Shown piece after piece: positions 43,220 through 54,109 of a stretch of DNA of 64,000 nucleotides. Under the pieces are notes generated by a model. It had not been told where the DNA came from and searched no databases. It was given only the letters and a program-made list of their open reading frames with translations. The stretch covers positions 188,851 to 252,850 of the forward strand of contig NZ_QLLY01000006.1 in the NCBI RefSeq assembly GCF_003259365.1. Reading direction: 5' to 3'. This DNA comes from Streptomyces sp. PsTaAH-137 (GTDB lineage Bacteria; Actinomycetota; Actinomycetes; Streptomycetales; Streptomycetaceae). Within the stretch, counting starts at the first letter, position 1, and each line of letters starts with the position of its first letter. Position numbers and translations under genes: made by a program.

Positions 43220-44143
43220 GTGACTTCTCCCGCCGTTTCCCTCGCCCCCACCGTGCGCCTGGCGCACGCGGTGGGCGGTCGGCGCGCGCTGCGACTGGCG
43301 CTGCTGTTCGGCGGGTTGCTCGTTCTCGTCCTGCTGTGCGGCGGCCGGGCCCACGCGTCCGACGCGTCCGACGGGTCGGCAGGCATCGTTCCGGCCGCGG
43401 GTCTCTCCGTCGAGCCGCATCTGCCGGCGGCTGGGCAGAAGCCCGCAGGCAAGCCCGTGGAGAACCACGTACGGAAGTCCGCGCAGAAATCCGCGCAGAA
43501 AGCCGTGACGAAGGCCGGGCGGGACACCGGAGCCGTGGTGCACCACGTTCGGGAGGCGGTGGACGCGGTCGCCGAGCGCGCTGACGCCCGTACACCGCGC
43601 ACGCCCCTCACCGGCACGGTCCGCACCGTGGTGCGTCATGTGGCCGAGCCGGTCGAGGAGTTGGCCGGTGCGGTGTCGAGGCCGTTGCCGGAGGTGCCCG
43701 GCCTGCCCGGTCTGCCCGGCGCCGGGGCCGAACCGCCGGTCCCCTCCACCGGCGACACCGTTCCGCGGCCCACGACCACACCCGCCCCCGCCGACCGCGA
43801 GGCGGCGCAGCACCCGACGGCGAAGACGCGGCAGTCCGCCGACGTCACGGGATGGGACACGGCGCGGTTCGGCGACGGCTCCGCGACGGGTGCCGGGCGG
43901 TCGGCAGCCGGTGCGCGGCACACCGAGGCGCGGCCCGCCGCACCCTCCGTGCCGCCCGGACCCGACCACGCGCCGGTGGCGAACACGTCCCTGGGGGACG
44001 GCAGTTCGACGCGCCACGGTGATCTGCACGCGGCGGCGTTCGGCAGCCGCCTCCCCGTTCTGCTGACGCCCGGCGCCACGGCGTCCGGTGATGCTTCGCC
44101 GGTGTTCGACCGGCTTCGCGAGATTCCTCAATTCCCCGGCTAG
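43220..44143 (+). CDS. Secreted low-complexity protein, unknown function
   Basis: A 307-aa protein. A long N-terminal signal-type segment (LRLALLFGGLLVLVLL, then RAHAS near residue 47) is followed by Lys/Ala-rich helices (KSAQKSAQKAVTKAG), a Pro/Gly stretch and a Ser/Gly/Asp-rich end. No cysteine-based or catalytic motif is visible. GTG 43220 lies 72 bp after the VWA stop, without a strong ribosome binding site. The next gene encodes another secreted repeat protein with related helical parts, so the pair may work at the cell surface. Confidence 0.65.
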   Translation: MTSPAVSLAPTVRLAHAVGGRRALRLALLFGGLLVLVLLCGGRAHASDASDGSAGIVPAAGLSVEPHLPAAGQKPAGKPVENHVRKSAQKSAQKAVTKAGRDTGAVVHHVREAVDAVAERADARTPRTPLTGTVRTVVRHVAEPVEELAGAVSRPLPEVPGLPGLPGAGAEPPVPSTGDTVPRPTTTPAPADREAAQHPTAKTRQSADVTGWDTARFGDGSATGAGRSAAGARHTEARPAAPSVPPGPDHAPVANTSLGDGSSTRHGDLHAAAFGSRLPVLLTPGATASGDASPVFDRLREIPQFPG

Positions 44144-44238
44144 GGCAGCCCTCTCCCCGCTCGTGACCTGCCGCGCGGGGGCGGAACAGGTCTGCCCGAC
44201 ACCCGGAAACCACCGGAATTCGAAGGAATCACGTACGC

Positions 44239-45381
44239 ATGAACAAGAACATCCGCCGCTCCATCGTCATAGCCGCCGGCGTCTCGGGCGCCTGGGCGCT
44301 CGGCTCCGCCGTGGCCAGCGCCGACGAACTGCCCGCCCACTCGATCTCGTTGCCGGACGTGGCCGGTGACACCGTCGCCGACGTGCAGGACACGGCATCG
44401 CACGTCACGCAGAAGGCCGACGACACCGTCACGCACGCCAAATCCACGGCCAAGTCCACGGCCAAGTCCACTGCCCAGTCGACGAGTAGGGCCGCCACCG
44501 AGGCCGCCGCCCCGACCGCGACCACCACGACCGCGACGAATGCCGCCACCCACACGGCCACTCATACCGCCACCCACACCGCCGCCAAGGCAACGGCCAC
44601 CAAGGCAACGGCCGCGAAGGCGAAGGCCGTGGACCCCGCCGAGGCAGCCCCTCAGGTCACCGACGAGGTCGACTACCTCTTCGGCCCCCTCTCCGCCTTC
44701 GCCTCCGAGCTCCAGCAGCAGACCGGCGAGCAGCTCCGCGACCAGGTGACCGCCACCGGGCAGTTCGCCGAGGTGTACGCGCAGCACCCCGAGAACGCCC
44801 TCGATGTCGCGTCCCCCGTCGTCGACGAGACCGCCGCGGCCGTCCTGCCGCCCGTCGCGGCCACCGCCGTCCACGGCGTGCTGCCCGTCGTGGGCCGGGC
44901 CGTCGGCGATGTGACGGTGCTCGCGGACAACGCGGTGGTGGGAGACGTGGCGCCGTTCGCGACCACGCTCGTCGGGGACGACGTGGCGCCGTTCGCCCAT
45001 GGGGTCGCCGGTGACGTCACCCCCTTCGCTCAGGCGGTCGTCGGGGACGACGTGCGGCCCTTCGCGGGCGGCGTGGTCGGCGCCGTGCAGCCGCTCGTGC
45101 GGACGGTCGCCGAGCACGTGGAGCCCGTCGTCGGCGGCGTCACCACCAGCGCGCACGGTCTGACGCGCGGTGTCACCGGCGACGTGACGCCCTTCGTGCA
45201 CGGTGTCGTCGGGGACGACGTCGCGCCGCTGGCCGCCGGGGTCACCGGGCAGGTCGCCCCGTTCGCGCAGGACGTCACCGGCACGGTGGCCGCCGACGCG
45301 CGGCCGCTCGCGGGCAACGCGGTCACCGGTGCGCACGGTGTCGCCCGCTCCGTCGCCCCGAGCTACGTCACCGGCATCTGA
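44239..45381 (+). CDS. Secreted protein with repeated GDVxPFA units
   Basis: A 380-aa protein. A signal peptide ends in SAVASADE (about residue 29). A Thr/Ala/Lys-rich section (about 50-130, with AKSTAKSTAKSTAQST) follows, then a short conserved part (VDYLFGPLSAFASELQQQ), then from about 230 to the end roughly ten degenerate units related to G-D-(D)-V-x-P-F-A-x-G-V. Such amphipathic repeats suggest a surface layer or assembly role similar in style, not in sequence, to aerial-hypha proteins; this is speculative. ATG 44239 begins MNKNIRRS, a normal secretion start. Confidence 0.7.
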   Translation: MNKNIRRSIVIAAGVSGAWALGSAVASADELPAHSISLPDVAGDTVADVQDTASHVTQKADDTVTHAKSTAKSTAKSTAQSTSRAATEAAAPTATTTTATNAATHTATHTATHTAAKATATKATAAKAKAVDPAEAAPQVTDEVDYLFGPLSAFASELQQQTGEQLRDQVTATGQFAEVYAQHPENALDVASPVVDETAAAVLPPVAATAVHGVLPVVGRAVGDVTVLADNAVVGDVAPFATTLVGDDVAPFAHGVAGDVTPFAQAVVGDDVRPFAGGVVGAVQPLVRTVAEHVEPVVGGVTTSAHGLTRGVTGDVTPFVHGVVGDDVAPLAAGVTGQVAPFAQDVTGTVAADARPLAGNAVTGAHGVARSVAPSYVTGI

Positions 45382-45844
45382 GCGGTTCCGTGAAATTCCG
45401 GGCAGGAGATCCGGAGAGATCGCGCGACGATCTCGTGAGACCGACGCCACACCAGGACCCGGACGGCCGAAAGCCATCGGCCCGGCCGGATCCGCAACAG
45501 GCGTGAAGGCGGGTGTTCCGTGGGGACGGGACGCCCGCCGCGGGCCCACCGCGCACCACCGGGCCCTTCGGGTGGCCTCACCGTGTGTACCCCCCGCACG
45601 GTGAGGCTGCGGACGGCCGCCCCGGGACCGGTCGAACAGCCCGCTCTGTGACCGGTATCACCGCTCAGGTGTGATCTGCGATTTAGAAGGCATCGGTGAG
45701 CGGCGATAACCTGCGAGACGGACATGCCGCGTACCGGCCACCGTGTACGCCTCCCTAGTGACAGCGGAGTCACAGTTGCCCATCGCGGCACGCCCACGCA
45801 GACAGCAACGCAAAACCGCGAATCACTGATAGGGACGGACGCGC
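45382..45844. other. Intergenic region upstream of sucCD
   Basis: About 460 bp without a convincing gene. It holds a hairpin (45576-45606) that can end the secreted-protein transcript, and further downstream an AT-richer zone, tgatctgcgatttagaagg (45672-45690), followed by gataac (45704-45709), a likely promoter for sucC. No palindrome like that of mdh is present. Confidence 0.45.
45576..45606 (+). terminator. Hairpin downstream of the secreted repeat gene
   Basis: Arms cctcaccgtg (45576-45585) and cacggtgagg (45597-45606) form a perfect 10-bp stem with an 11-nt loop, 195 bp after the stop codon. There is no U-run. It is the best terminator candidate in this gap. Confidence 0.55.
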
Positions 45845-47023
45845 GTGGACCTGTTCGAGTACCAGGCGAGGGACCTCTTCGCCAAGCACGGTGTACCGGT
45901 GCTGGCCGGTGAAGTCATCGACACGCCTGAGGCAGCCCGCGAGGCGACCGAGCGGCTGGGCGGCAAGTCCGTCGTCAAGGCGCAGGTGAAGGTCGGCGGC
46001 CGCGGCAAGGCCGGCGGCGTGAAGCTGGCGGCGGACGCCGACGAGGCCGTCGCCCGCGCCACGGACATCCTCGGTATGGACATCAAGGGCCACACGGTCC
46101 ACAAGGTGATGATCGCCGAGCTCTCCCCCGAGATCGAGGCCGAGTACTACGTCTCGTACCTCCTCGACCGCACCAACCGCACCTTCCTGGCCATGGCCTC
46201 GGTGCAGGGCGGCATGGACATCGAGGAGGTCGCGGAGAAGACCCCCGAGGCCCTCGCGAAGGTCCCGGTCAACGCCGTGGACGGCGTGGACATCGCCAAG
46301 GCCCGCGAGATCGTGGCCCAGGCGAAGTTCCCGGCCGACGTGGCCGAGGGTGTCGCCGAGGCCATGGTCACCCTGTGGGACACCTTCGTCGCCGAGGACG
46401 CGCTCCTCGTCGAGGTGAACCCGCTGGTCAAGACCAAGGACGGCCGCATCCTGGCGCTCGACGGAAAGGTGTCTCTCGACGAGAACGCCGACTTCCGTCA
46501 GGCCGACCACGAGGCGCTCGAGGACAAGGACGCAGCCAACCCGCTCGAGGCTGCTGCCAAGGCCAAGGGCCTCAACTACGTCAAGCTCGACGGCGAGGTC
46601 GGCATCATCGGCAACGGTGCCGGTCTGGTCATGTCGACCCTGGACGTCGTCGCGTACGCCGGTGAGAACCACGGCGGCGTGAAGCCGGCCAACTTCCTCG
46701 ACATCGGCGGTGGCGCCTCCGCCGCCGTCATGGCGAACGGCCTGGAGATCATCCTCGGCGACCCGGACGTCAAGTCCGTGTTCGTCAACGTCTTCGGCGG
46801 CATCACCGCCTGTGACGAGGTCGCCAACGGCATCGTCCAGGCGCTTGCCCTCCTGGAGGAGAAGGGCGAGAAGGTCGAGAAGCCGCTCGTCGTCCGCCTC
46901 GACGGCAACAACGCCGAGCTGGGTCGCAAGATCCTCTCCGACGCCAACCACCCGCTGGTGCAGCGCGTGGACACCATGGACGGCGCGGCCGACAAGGCCG
47001 CCGAGCTCGCGGCTGCGAAGTAA
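45845..47023 (+). CDS. sucC: Succinyl-CoA synthetase beta subunit
   Basis: The ADP- or GDP-forming subunit of succinyl-CoA ligase, a TCA-cycle enzyme. The 392-aa length is typical. The N-terminal ATP-grasp region starts [20 protein letters not shown] and has [17 protein letters not shown]; the C-terminal CoA-ligase part has [19 protein letters not shown] and VFGGIT. GTG 45845 starts the conserved sequence exactly. It is followed after 21 bp by sucD, so the two form an operon and a heteromeric enzyme. Confidence 0.97.
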   Translation: MDLFEYQARDLFAKHGVPVLAGEVIDTPEAAREATERLGGKSVVKAQVKVGGRGKAGGVKLAADADEAVARATDILGMDIKGHTVHKVMIAELSPEIEAEYYVSYLLDRTNRTFLAMASVQGGMDIEEVAEKTPEALAKVPVNAVDGVDIAKAREIVAQAKFPADVAEGVAEAMVTLWDTFVAEDALLVEVNPLVKTKDGRILALDGKVSLDENADFRQADHEALEDKDAANPLEAAAKAKGLNYVKLDGEVGIIGNGAGLVMSTLDVVAYAGENHGGVKPANFLDIGGGASAAVMANGLEIILGDPDVKSVFVNVFGGITACDEVANGIVQALALLEEKGEKVEKPLVVRLDGNNAELGRKILSDANHPLVQRVDTMDGAADKAAELAAAK

Positions 47024-47044
47024 GGGACGAGGGACTAAACAGCC

Positions 47045-47926
47045 ATGGCTATTTTCCTCAACAAGGACTCCAAGGTCATCGTCCAGGGCATGACCGGTGC
47101 CACGGGCATGAAGCACACCAAGCTCATGCTGGCCGACGGCACCAACATCGTCGGCGGCGTGAACCCGCGCAAGGCCGGCACGACCGTCGACTTCGACGGC
47201 ACCGAGGTCCCGGTCTTCGGCTCGGTCGCCGAGGCGATGGAGAAGACGGGCGCCAACGTGTCCGTCCTCTTCGTCCCGCCGGCCTTCTCCAAGGCCGCCG
47301 TGGTCGAGGCGATCGACGCCGAGATCCCCCTCGCCGTCGTCATCACCGAGGGCATCGCCGTCCACGACTCCGCCGCCTTCTGGGCGTACGCGCAGTCGAA
47401 GGGCAACAAGACCCGCATCATCGGCCCGAACTGCCCCGGTCTCATCACCCCGGGCCAGTCGAACGCCGGCATCATCCCGGGCGACATCACGAAGCCGGGC
47501 CGCATCGGCCTGGTCTCGAAGTCCGGCACGCTGACGTACCAGATGATGTACGAGCTCCGTGACATCGGTTTCTCGTCGGCCGTCGGCATCGGTGGCGACC
47601 CGGTCATCGGCACCACGCACATCGACGCCCTGGAGGCGTTCGAGGCGGACCCCGACACCGACCTGATCGTCATGATCGGTGAGATCGGCGGCGACGCCGA
47701 GGAGCGTGCGGCGGACTACATCGCCAAGCACGTCACCAAGCCGGTCGTCGGCTACGTCGCGGGCTTCACCGCCCCCGAGGGCAAGACCATGGGCCACGCG
47801 GGCGCCATCGTCTCCGGTTCGTCGGGCACCGCCCAGGCGAAGAAGGAGGCCCTGGAGGCCGCCGGCGTCAAGGTCGGCAAGACCCCGACCGAGACCGCCA
47901 AGCTGGCGCGCGAGCTGCTCAGCTAA
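47045..47926 (+). CDS. sucD: Succinyl-CoA synthetase alpha subunit
   Basis: The CoA-binding, phosphohistidine-carrying subunit of succinyl-CoA ligase. The protein is 293 aa. The CoA-binding Rossmann part begins with [14 protein letters not shown] and [10 protein letters not shown]; the ligase part has [11 protein letters not shown] and the active-site H251 in [13 protein letters not shown] 47045 is 21 bp after sucC. A perfect hairpin follows the stop. Confidence 0.97.
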   Translation: MAIFLNKDSKVIVQGMTGATGMKHTKLMLADGTNIVGGVNPRKAGTTVDFDGTEVPVFGSVAEAMEKTGANVSVLFVPPAFSKAAVVEAIDAEIPLAVVITEGIAVHDSAAFWAYAQSKGNKTRIIGPNCPGLITPGQSNAGIIPGDITKPGRIGLVSKSGTLTYQMMYELRDIGFSSAVGIGGDPVIGTTHIDALEAFEADPDTDLIVMIGEIGGDAEERAADYIAKHVTKPVVGYVAGFTAPEGKTMGHAGAIVSGSSGTAQAKKEALEAAGVKVGKTPTETAKLARELLS

Positions 47927-47948
47927 GCGTTTCCCGTACGTCGCAGAA

Positions 47949-47979
47949 GAGGGCCCGCACCGGCACGGTGCGGGCCCTC
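47949..47979. terminator. Bidirectional terminator between sucD and the convergent regulator
   Basis: Perfect 14-bp stem (gagggcccgcaccg at 47949-47962 pairing with 47966-47979) and a gca loop, 22 bases after sucD and 14 bases from the stop of the convergent gene. Confidence 0.85.
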
Positions 47980-47993
47980 CTCGCGTTCCGCCG

Positions 47994-49145
47994 CTACTCG
48001 GCGACCGGCGCCAGCCGCTCGGGACCGCCGCTCAGCCGCTTCTTCAGCGCCTCGCGCAGCGCCAGGTCCTGCTCGGTGAGATGGCCGGGGCCGGTCAGCG
48101 GCGGCACCCCGCTGATGGGCGCCCCGGGCGCGGGCGTCGGATCGTAGTGCGTCGGCGCCACCCGCAGCGTCAGCACCGTCATGCCGACGATCAGGGCGGT
48201 GACGGCGATCGCGGTCCTGGTCCAGAAGCGGACCCGCTTCTCGCCCGCGCCCCGCACCAGCGTCGACCCCGGCGCGTCCAGCTTCTCCGCGCCCGCCAGC
48301 TCCGTCAGCCGCCGGTGCAACTGCTCGGGCACGGCGAGGTCGGGCAGCTGTTCGGCGACGGCCTCGCGGGCGTGCAGGATGCGGTTGGCGGCGGCCGGGG
48401 TGCTGGCCTCCGTCTCGGCCGCGGTCTCCGGCAGATCGAGGCCCACACCGTCGTAGAGCAGCAGCGTGCGCCGGTAGGCGGGCGGCAGGCTCTGGAGTAC
48501 GTCCATCAGCTTGCGGTCGTCCGCGTCGGCGGGCGGCGCGTCCGGCTGGCGGTGCGCCGGGCGCAGCCGGTGCCACGGCGACATCGCGTACTCGTACGCG
48601 GCGGCCCGCACCCAGCTCACCGGGTCCGGGTCGACCGCCACCTCCGGCCAGCGCTGCCAGGCCAGCTGGAAGGCCCGCTCGACGGACTCGCGGGCGAGCG
48701 TGCGCCGCCCGGTGAGCAGGTACGTCTGGCGTACGAGGTGCGGGGCGCTGTGCGCGTAGAGGGCGTCGAACGCCTCGGTGGCGCTGCGCGGCCGGTCCGG
48801 GCCGTCACCGGGCTCCGACGGTTCCGCGGGCGCTTCCCGTACGGCGACCGGGGCGGCCGGTGCGGACTTCTCGGCCCGCGCGTCAGCCTTCGTACGTGTT
48901 TTCGCCGCCGGACGGGCGTCGGTGCCCGCTGCCCCGGTCTCCGCCCGCCCCAGTTCCGCGAGCAGCCGGGCGTACGCCTCCCGCTTGCGGCCTCTCGGGG
49001 CCGTGCGGCCCGTCTCCCAGGAACGGACGGTCTCGCGGGTCACACCGACGCGCTCGGCGATCTGAGTCTGTGTCAACGACCTCGCCACACGAAGCCTGCG
49101 GCGCTCGGTGGGCGTCGGCAGTGGTGTCGCAGGGCTCTGCGTCAT
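47994..49145 (-). CDS. XRE helix-turn-helix / ECF-sigma-like / membrane fusion protein
   Basis: A 383-aa protein of unusual build. Residues 15-55 are an XRE helix-turn-helix ([22 protein letters not shown]). After a Pro/Ala/Lys linker, residues 124-195 resemble sigma region 2 ([19 protein letters not shown]) and 211-265 resemble sigma region 4 ([19 protein letters not shown]), although the last recognition helix ([15 protein letters not shown]) is atypical. A membrane helix at 308-328 and a short outer tail follow. It may be a membrane-bound transcription regulator derived from an ECF sigma factor; its target is unknown. ATG 49145 has ggag 6 bases upstream. It is divergent from a DUF6350 gene. 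Confidence 0.78.
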   Translation of the reverse strand: MTQSPATPLPTPTERRRLRVARSLTQTQIAERVGVTRETVRSWETGRTAPRGRKREAYARLLAELGRAETGAAGTDARPAAKTRTKADARAEKSAPAAPVAVREAPAEPSEPGDGPDRPRSATEAFDALYAHSAPHLVRQTYLLTGRRTLARESVERAFQLAWQRWPEVAVDPDPVSWVRAAAYEYAMSPWHRLRPAHRQPDAPPADADDRKLMDVLQSLPPAYRRTLLLYDGVGLDLPETAAETEASTPAAANRILHAREAVAEQLPDLAVPEQLHRRLTELAGAEKLDAPGSTLVRGAGEKRVRFWTRTAIAVTALIVGMTVLTLRVAPTHYDPTPAPGAPISGVPPLTGPGHLTEQDLALREALKKRLSGGPERLAPVAE

Positions 49146-49258
49146 GGGGAACTCCACACACCCTTTCGCGCGAAAAAGTACATAAACGTATCTTCAGCGA
49201 CACATCCGCAGTTCGCCTGTTACGCGGTGAAAGCGCGTGTCGTTGGGAGCATGGGCCG

Positions 49259-50785
49259 GTGACCCAGATGACCGGCCGTGGACTGTCCTTGCCCCTGCTC
49301 CTGAACCGGGCGCGGGAACGGGCGCCGGGCCCGGCCGCCGGGGCCCTCGGCGGGGCCGTGGCGGCCGGGCTCGGGCTCGGGGTGTGCGCCGTTCTGGTGA
49401 TGGTGCTGTGGATCAGCTCGCCGTACCCGGACAGCGGACCCGGCGCCGCCCTGCACACCGCCGCCGCGCTCTGGCTGATCGCGCACGGAGCGGAGATCGT
49501 CCGCACGGACACGCTGTCCGGGGCACCCGCCCCGATGGGCCTCACGCCGCTGCTGCTGCTCGCGCTCCCGGCGTGGCTGGTGCACCGGGCCGCCCGGGAC
49601 GCGGCCGAGGACGCCGAGAACGCCGCGGGCGCCGAGGGAATCGGTGTCTGGGGCGGCGTCGTCCTCGGCTATCTGCTGGTCGGAGCCGCTGCCGCCGCCT
49701 ACGCCGGGGGCGGCGAGATGCGGCCCTCCTGGGTGAGCTGCGGGGCGCATCTGGCGCTGGTCGTGGCCGTGGCGGCCGGGACCGGGGTGTGGACCGCGCA
49801 CGGGCGTCCGCGCGGCCCGCTGCCCGGGGCGCTGCGGCGCTGCACGGACGTGCTGCCCCGGGTCTTCGTGACGGAGGTGCTGCCGGTCGCCGCGCGGGCG
49901 GCCGCCGCGGGGCTCCTGGTGCTCGTGGCGGGCGGTGCGCTGGTGATGGCCGTGGGGCTCGTGTGGCACGGGGGAGATGTGCGGGAGTCGTTCGTCCGGG
50001 TGACGGGGGCGTGGTCGGGGCGGTTCGCCGTGCTGCTGCTCTGCGTCGCGCTCGTGCCGAACGCCGTGCTCTGGGGCGCCGCGTACGCGCTGGGCCCGGG
50101 GGTGGTGCTCGGCGCCGGGCAGACGGCGGGGCCGCTGGGCGGCTCCGGAAGCGCGCTGCTGCCGGCCTTCCCGCTGCTGGCGGCGGTGCCGTCCGGGCCC
50201 GGGACGCCGTTCACCTGGGCGGTCGCGCTGGTGCCGGTGACGGCGGCGGCGACCGTGGCGTGGTTCGTCACCGGGGCCGGTGAGGCGGCCGAGTGGACGC
50301 GCGGCCGGATCGCGTACGCGGTGACGGTGGCCGCCGGGCTGTGCGGGGCGGCGATGGCGTGCCTGGCGGTGGCGTCCGGCGGGGCGCTCGGGGTGGCGGC
50401 GCTCTCTGCGTTCGGCCCCGTGGGCTGGCTGACCGGGGCGGCCGCCGCGGGCTGGGTCCTCGCGGTGGGGCTGCCCGTGGCGCTGACGGTGCGCTGGTGG
50501 CGGGGCCGGGACGCGGTGGTCGGCCCCCGGGTCTCGGCCTGGTCGGGCGCCCTGCGGGACCGGCGGCGCCGCCGCGCGGAGGACCGGGCGCGGGCCCGGG
50601 CGGTCGGTGCGCAGCAGGCACAGGCGCAGGCCCCGGCGCCCGATGCCGCTGCCGACGACCCGTTCGAACCCTTCGACTACTACTTCGACGAGTCGTCCCG
50701 GGGCGAGCGCTGGGCCTTCCTGAAGGACGCCTCGGCCCCGGCGCCGACCGCGGAGACCCCGGCCGACCCTCCGGACAGGCCCTAG
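49259..50785 (+). CDS. DUF6350 polytopic membrane protein
   Basis: A 508-aa protein with about ten membrane segments between residues 20 and 420 and a cytoplasmic tail rich in Arg/Ala/Gln, ending with [14 protein letters not shown] and a Pro-rich end. The family is common just upstream of purN in Streptomyces; its function is unknown. GTG 49259 is chosen because gggag at 49245-49249 is 9 bases upstream; ATG 49268 is in frame and possible. Its TAG stop is shared with the convergent gene inside a CTAG. Confidence 0.72.
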   Translation: MTQMTGRGLSLPLLLNRARERAPGPAAGALGGAVAAGLGLGVCAVLVMVLWISSPYPDSGPGAALHTAAALWLIAHGAEIVRTDTLSGAPAPMGLTPLLLLALPAWLVHRAARDAAEDAENAAGAEGIGVWGGVVLGYLLVGAAAAAYAGGGEMRPSWVSCGAHLALVVAVAAGTGVWTAHGRPRGPLPGALRRCTDVLPRVFVTEVLPVAARAAAAGLLVLVAGGALVMAVGLVWHGGDVRESFVRVTGAWSGRFAVLLLCVALVPNAVLWGAAYALGPGVVLGAGQTAGPLGGSGSALLPAFPLLAAVPSGPGTPFTWAVALVPVTAAATVAWFVTGAGEAAEWTRGRIAYAVTVAAGLCGAAMACLAVASGGALGVAALSAFGPVGWLTGAAAAGWVLAVGLPVALTVRWWRGRDAVVGPRVSAWSGALRDRRRRRAEDRARARAVGAQQAQAQAPAPDAAADDPFEPFDYYFDESSRGERWAFLKDASAPAPTAETPADPPDRP

Positions 50786-51579
50786 TCCGAGCCGAGGAGC
50801 GGCCGGAGCTGCTTCGGCAGGATGTCGTCGCAGGACTTCTGCGCCTGGTTCGTCAGCGCGTCCGAGCGGCACTCGTAGAAGTCGCTGTAGACCATCCGGA
50901 CCGTGAACAGGGACGCCACGAGCGCCAGCGCGAGCCCGCCGGTGACCAGACCGCTGACCGCGGCCGTCGTCTGCGGGCGGGTGCTGTCGGGGACCGCCGG
51001 GGCGGGCTTGTCCGGGTCCGGGTTGCGCGGCTTGGCCCGCAGCGAGCTGATGCCCCAGTACAGCGCGAGCGCGCCGAGCAGCAGTGCCACGTACGGCCAG
51101 TTGAACAGGGCGAAGAAGAAGCCCCACATGCCGGACAGCAGGGCATAGCGGGCGCGGCGCTGGGCCGGGTCCGTCGGGTCCCAGCGCATTCCGCCGCCGG
51201 GGCCCGGCCCCTGTCCCTCGGGTCCGCCCTGGCCGCCTCCCGGACGGGGACGGTCACCGAAGCGGCCGCCCTGGGAGCGGCCGGGCTGGCGGTCGCTCCA
51301 CTGGCTGCCCCACGGCGAGTGGCCACCGCCGCCGCCCTCGGGGGCGTCGGAGCCCTCCGGGCGGCGCGGCTGCCACGGGCGGTCGGGGGCGTCCTCGGGC
51401 GGCGGGGCGAACGGATTGTCGGCCTTGGGCGCGGCCGTCTCCTTCGACGGGGACTCCTCGGAGGAGGGGCCTCCTGAGGGCCCGGACGGCTCGGACGGCT
51501 TGGAGGGCGACGTGGGTCGGCCTTCGCGCAGCAGGACGGCGCCGGCGGGCAGCGTGTGGCGAAGGCTTCGGTCCGGCAT
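50782..51579 (-). CDS. Membrane protein with Pro/Gly/Ser-rich cytoplasmic half
   Basis: A 265-aa protein. The first 130 residues are disordered (Pro, Gly, Ser, Arg). Three hydrophobic segments follow (about 145-165, 168-185, 207-228), then a Cys-containing outer end ([21 protein letters not shown]) that could form a disulfide. It is convergent with DUF6350, the stops overlapping by four bases, and divergent from purN. No known family function. Confidence 0.65.
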   Translation of the reverse strand: MPDRSLRHTLPAGAVLLREGRPTSPSKPSEPSGPSGGPSSEESPSKETAAPKADNPFAPPPEDAPDRPWQPRRPEGSDAPEGGGGGHSPWGSQWSDRQPGRSQGGRFGDRPRPGGGQGGPEGQGPGPGGGMRWDPTDPAQRRARYALLSGMWGFFFALFNWPYVALLLGALALYWGISSLRAKPRNPDPDKPAPAVPDSTRPQTTAAVSGLVTGGLALALVASLFTVRMVYSDFYECRSDALTNQAQKSCDDILPKQLRPLLGSD

Positions 51580-51857
51580 CAGGTGTGCGTCTTCCCCTAG
51601 GTCGATGGCCAGGTCTGTTCTCGATCGCTTGGTTCGTTCTTTACGTCAACGTCCCATGGCCGCTCAGCGTTCCGTGCCGCTGACGCTACCTGTAGCTCCT
51701 GCCCCCGTCCCGTGGGGGCCGCCGGGCGTGCCGGTATCGTTGCTGCCGGTCGGCCGCTTCGTAGGGTTCCCCGTATCGGGGAGGTCGAAGCCTTCGTACG
51801 ACCGTACAAAGACACGTGACAAGAACACGCAAGACGCTCTCCAGAAAGGGCCCCGCC

Positions 51858-52478
51858 GTGGCCAAGGCCAAGCGCCTCGTCGTGCTGGTCTCCGGATCAG
51901 GTACGAATCTGCAGGCCCTGCTCGATGCCATCGCGGAGCAGGGAACGGCGGCCTACGGCGCCGAGATCGTCGCCGTAGGGGCCGACCGCGCGGACATCGC
52001 GGGTCTGGAGCGCGCCGAGCGAGCCGGGCTGCCCACCTTCGTCTGCCGGGTCAAGGACCACGCCTCGCGCGAGGACTGGGACCGGGCGCTCGCCGAGGCG
52101 ACCGCCGCGTACGAGCCGGACCTGGTGGTCTCCGCGGGCTTCATGAAGATCGTGGGCAAGGAGTTCCTCGCTCACTTCGGCGGCCGGTTCGTGAACACGC
52201 ACCCGGCTCTGCTGCCCAGTTTTCCCGGTGCGCACGGCGTGCGCGACGCACTCGCGTACGGCGCCAAGGTCACCGGATGCACCGTCCACTTCGTCGACGA
52301 CGGCGTCGACACCGGGCCGATCATCGCTCAGGGCGTGGTCGGGATCCGTGATGAGGACGACGAAGGCGCTCTGCACGAGCGCATCAAGGAAGTCGAGCGC
52401 ACGCTGCTCGTCGATGTCGTGGGGCGTCTGGCCCGTAACGGCTTCAGCATTGAGGGACGAAAGGTAGTTATCCCGTGA
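51858..52478 (+). CDS. purN: Phosphoribosylglycinamide formyltransferase
   Basis: The enzyme transfers a formyl group from 10-formyl-tetrahydrofolate to GAR, the third step of purine synthesis. The 206-aa length is normal. Motifs are [15 protein letters not shown] near the start, SAGFMKIVG, and the catalytic [15 protein letters not shown] with [16 protein letters not shown] 51858 follows agaaagg. Its TGA overlaps the purH start as GTGA, so the two genes are coupled. The 278-bp region before it holds the divergent promoters. Confidence 0.96.
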   Translation: MAKAKRLVVLVSGSGTNLQALLDAIAEQGTAAYGAEIVAVGADRADIAGLERAERAGLPTFVCRVKDHASREDWDRALAEATAAYEPDLVVSAGFMKIVGKEFLAHFGGRFVNTHPALLPSFPGAHGVRDALAYGAKVTGCTVHFVDDGVDTGPIIAQGVVGIRDEDDEGALHERIKEVERTLLVDVVGRLARNGFSIEGRKVVIP

Positions 52479-54037
52479 CCGCCGAGAGCAACAAGCGGCC
52501 CATCCGCCGGGCGCTGGTCAGCGTCTACGACAAGACCGGTCTGGAGGAGCTGGCGCGCGGGCTCCACGAGGCGGGCGTCGAGCTCGTGTCGACGGGCTCC
52601 ACCGCCGGGAGGATCGCCTCCGCCGGGGTGCCGGTCACCAAGGTCGAGGAGCTCACCGGGTTCCCGGAGTGCCTGGACGGGCGCGTGAAGACCCTGCACC
52701 CCAAGGTGCACGCGGGCATCCTCGCCGACCTGCGCCTGGAGGACCACCAGAAGCAGCTCGCCGACCTCGGCGTGAAGCCGTTCGACCTCGTGATCGTGAA
52801 CCTGTACCCGTTCAAGGAGACCGTCGCCTCCGGCGCGACGCCCGACGAGTGCGTGGAGCAGATCGACATCGGCGGCCCGTCCATGGTGCGCGCCGCCGCC
52901 AAGAACCACCCGTCGGTCGCGGTCGTCGTGAACCCGGCCGCGTACGGGGACGTGCTGAAGGCCGTCGCGGACGGCGGGTTCGACCTGACCGCCCGCAAGC
53001 GCCTGGCCGCCGAGGCGTTCCAGCACACCGCCGCGTACGACGTGGCCGTGGCCTCCTGGTTCGCCGCCGACTACGCGGCCGCCGACGACAGCGGTCACCC
53101 CGACTTCCTCGGTGCCACCTACGAGCGCAAGAACGTCCTGCGCTACGGCGAGAACCCGCACCAGGGCGCGGCCCTCTACGTCGACGGCACGGGCGGCCTG
53201 GCCGAGGCGGAGCAGCTGCACGGCAAGGAGATGTCGTACAACAACTTCACGGACACGGACGCCGCACGCCGTGCCGCGTACGACCACGAGGACCCCTGCG
53301 TCGCGATCATCAAGCACGCCAACCCGTGCGGCATCGCCGTCGCCTCGAACGTCGCGGAGGCGCACCGCAAGGCTCACGCGTGTGACCCGGTCTCCGCGTA
53401 CGGCGGCGTCATCGCCGTGAACCGGCCGGTCACCAAGGAGATGGCGGAGCAGGTCGCCGACATCTTCACCGAGGTCATCGTCGCGCCCGACTACGAGGAC
53501 GGCGCCCTCGAAGCCCTCACCAAGAAGAAGAACATCCGCGTGCTGCGCGCCCCGAACGGCCCGGCCGCGCAGGTCGAGACGAAGCAGATCGACGGCGGCG
53601 CGCTGCTCCAGGTCACCGACCGGCTCCAGGCCGACGGCGACAACCCGGCGTCCTGGACTCTGGCCACCGGCGACGCGCTGTCCGCGGGCGAGCTGGACGA
53701 GCTGGCGTTCGCCTGGAAGGCGTGCCGGGCCGTGAAGTCCAACGCCATCCTGCTCGCCAAGGACGGCGCCTCGGTCGGCGTCGGCATGGGCCAGGTCAAC
53801 CGCGTCGACTCCTGCAAGCTCGCCGTCGAGCGGGCCGGTGAGGAGCGGGCGCGCGGCTCGTTCGCCGCGTCGGACGCCTTCTTCCCGTTCCCGGACGGGC
53901 CGCAGATCCTGATCGACGCCGGTGTGAAGGCGATCGTGCAGCCGGGCGGCTCGATCCGTGACGAGCAGGTCGTCGAGGCCGCCAAGAAGGCGGGCGTGAC
54001 GATGTACTTCACGGGGACGCGGCACTTCTTCCACTGA
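52475..54037 (+). CDS. purH: Bifunctional AICAR transformylase/IMP cyclohydrolase
   Basis: The last two steps of IMP synthesis in one 520-aa protein. The N-terminal MGS-like cyclohydrolase domain has [20 protein letters not shown] and [15 protein letters not shown]; the C-terminal transformylase has [14 protein letters not shown] and [10 protein letters not shown], and ends [11 protein letters not shown] 52475 starts within the purN stop. A perfect 20-bp hairpin follows the stop. Confidence 0.97.
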   Translation: MTAESNKRPIRRALVSVYDKTGLEELARGLHEAGVELVSTGSTAGRIASAGVPVTKVEELTGFPECLDGRVKTLHPKVHAGILADLRLEDHQKQLADLGVKPFDLVIVNLYPFKETVASGATPDECVEQIDIGGPSMVRAAAKNHPSVAVVVNPAAYGDVLKAVADGGFDLTARKRLAAEAFQHTAAYDVAVASWFAADYAAADDSGHPDFLGATYERKNVLRYGENPHQGAALYVDGTGGLAEAEQLHGKEMSYNNFTDTDAARRAAYDHEDPCVAIIKHANPCGIAVASNVAEAHRKAHACDPVSAYGGVIAVNRPVTKEMAEQVADIFTEVIVAPDYEDGALEALTKKKNIRVLRAPNGPAAQVETKQIDGGALLQVTDRLQADGDNPASWTLATGDALSAGELDELAFAWKACRAVKSNAILLAKDGASVGVGMGQVNRVDSCKLAVERAGEERARGSFAASDAFFPFPDGPQILIDAGVKAIVQPGGSIRDEQVVEAAKKAGVTMYFTGTRHFFH

Positions 54038-54059
54038 TCCCCGCGGGCCTCGGTGCCGT

Positions 54060-54102
54060 ACGACGAGGGCCCGCCGGTCACCGACCGGCGGGCCCTCGTC
54101 GT
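54060..54102. terminator. Strong bidirectional terminator between purH and RDD gene
   Basis: A perfect 20-bp stem (54060-54079 pairing with 54083-54102) with a 3-nt acc loop. It lies 22 bases after purH and only 7 bases from the stop of the convergent RDD gene. On the plus strand it is followed by gtgtgtg. Confidence 0.88.
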
Positions 54103-54109
54103 GTGTGTG

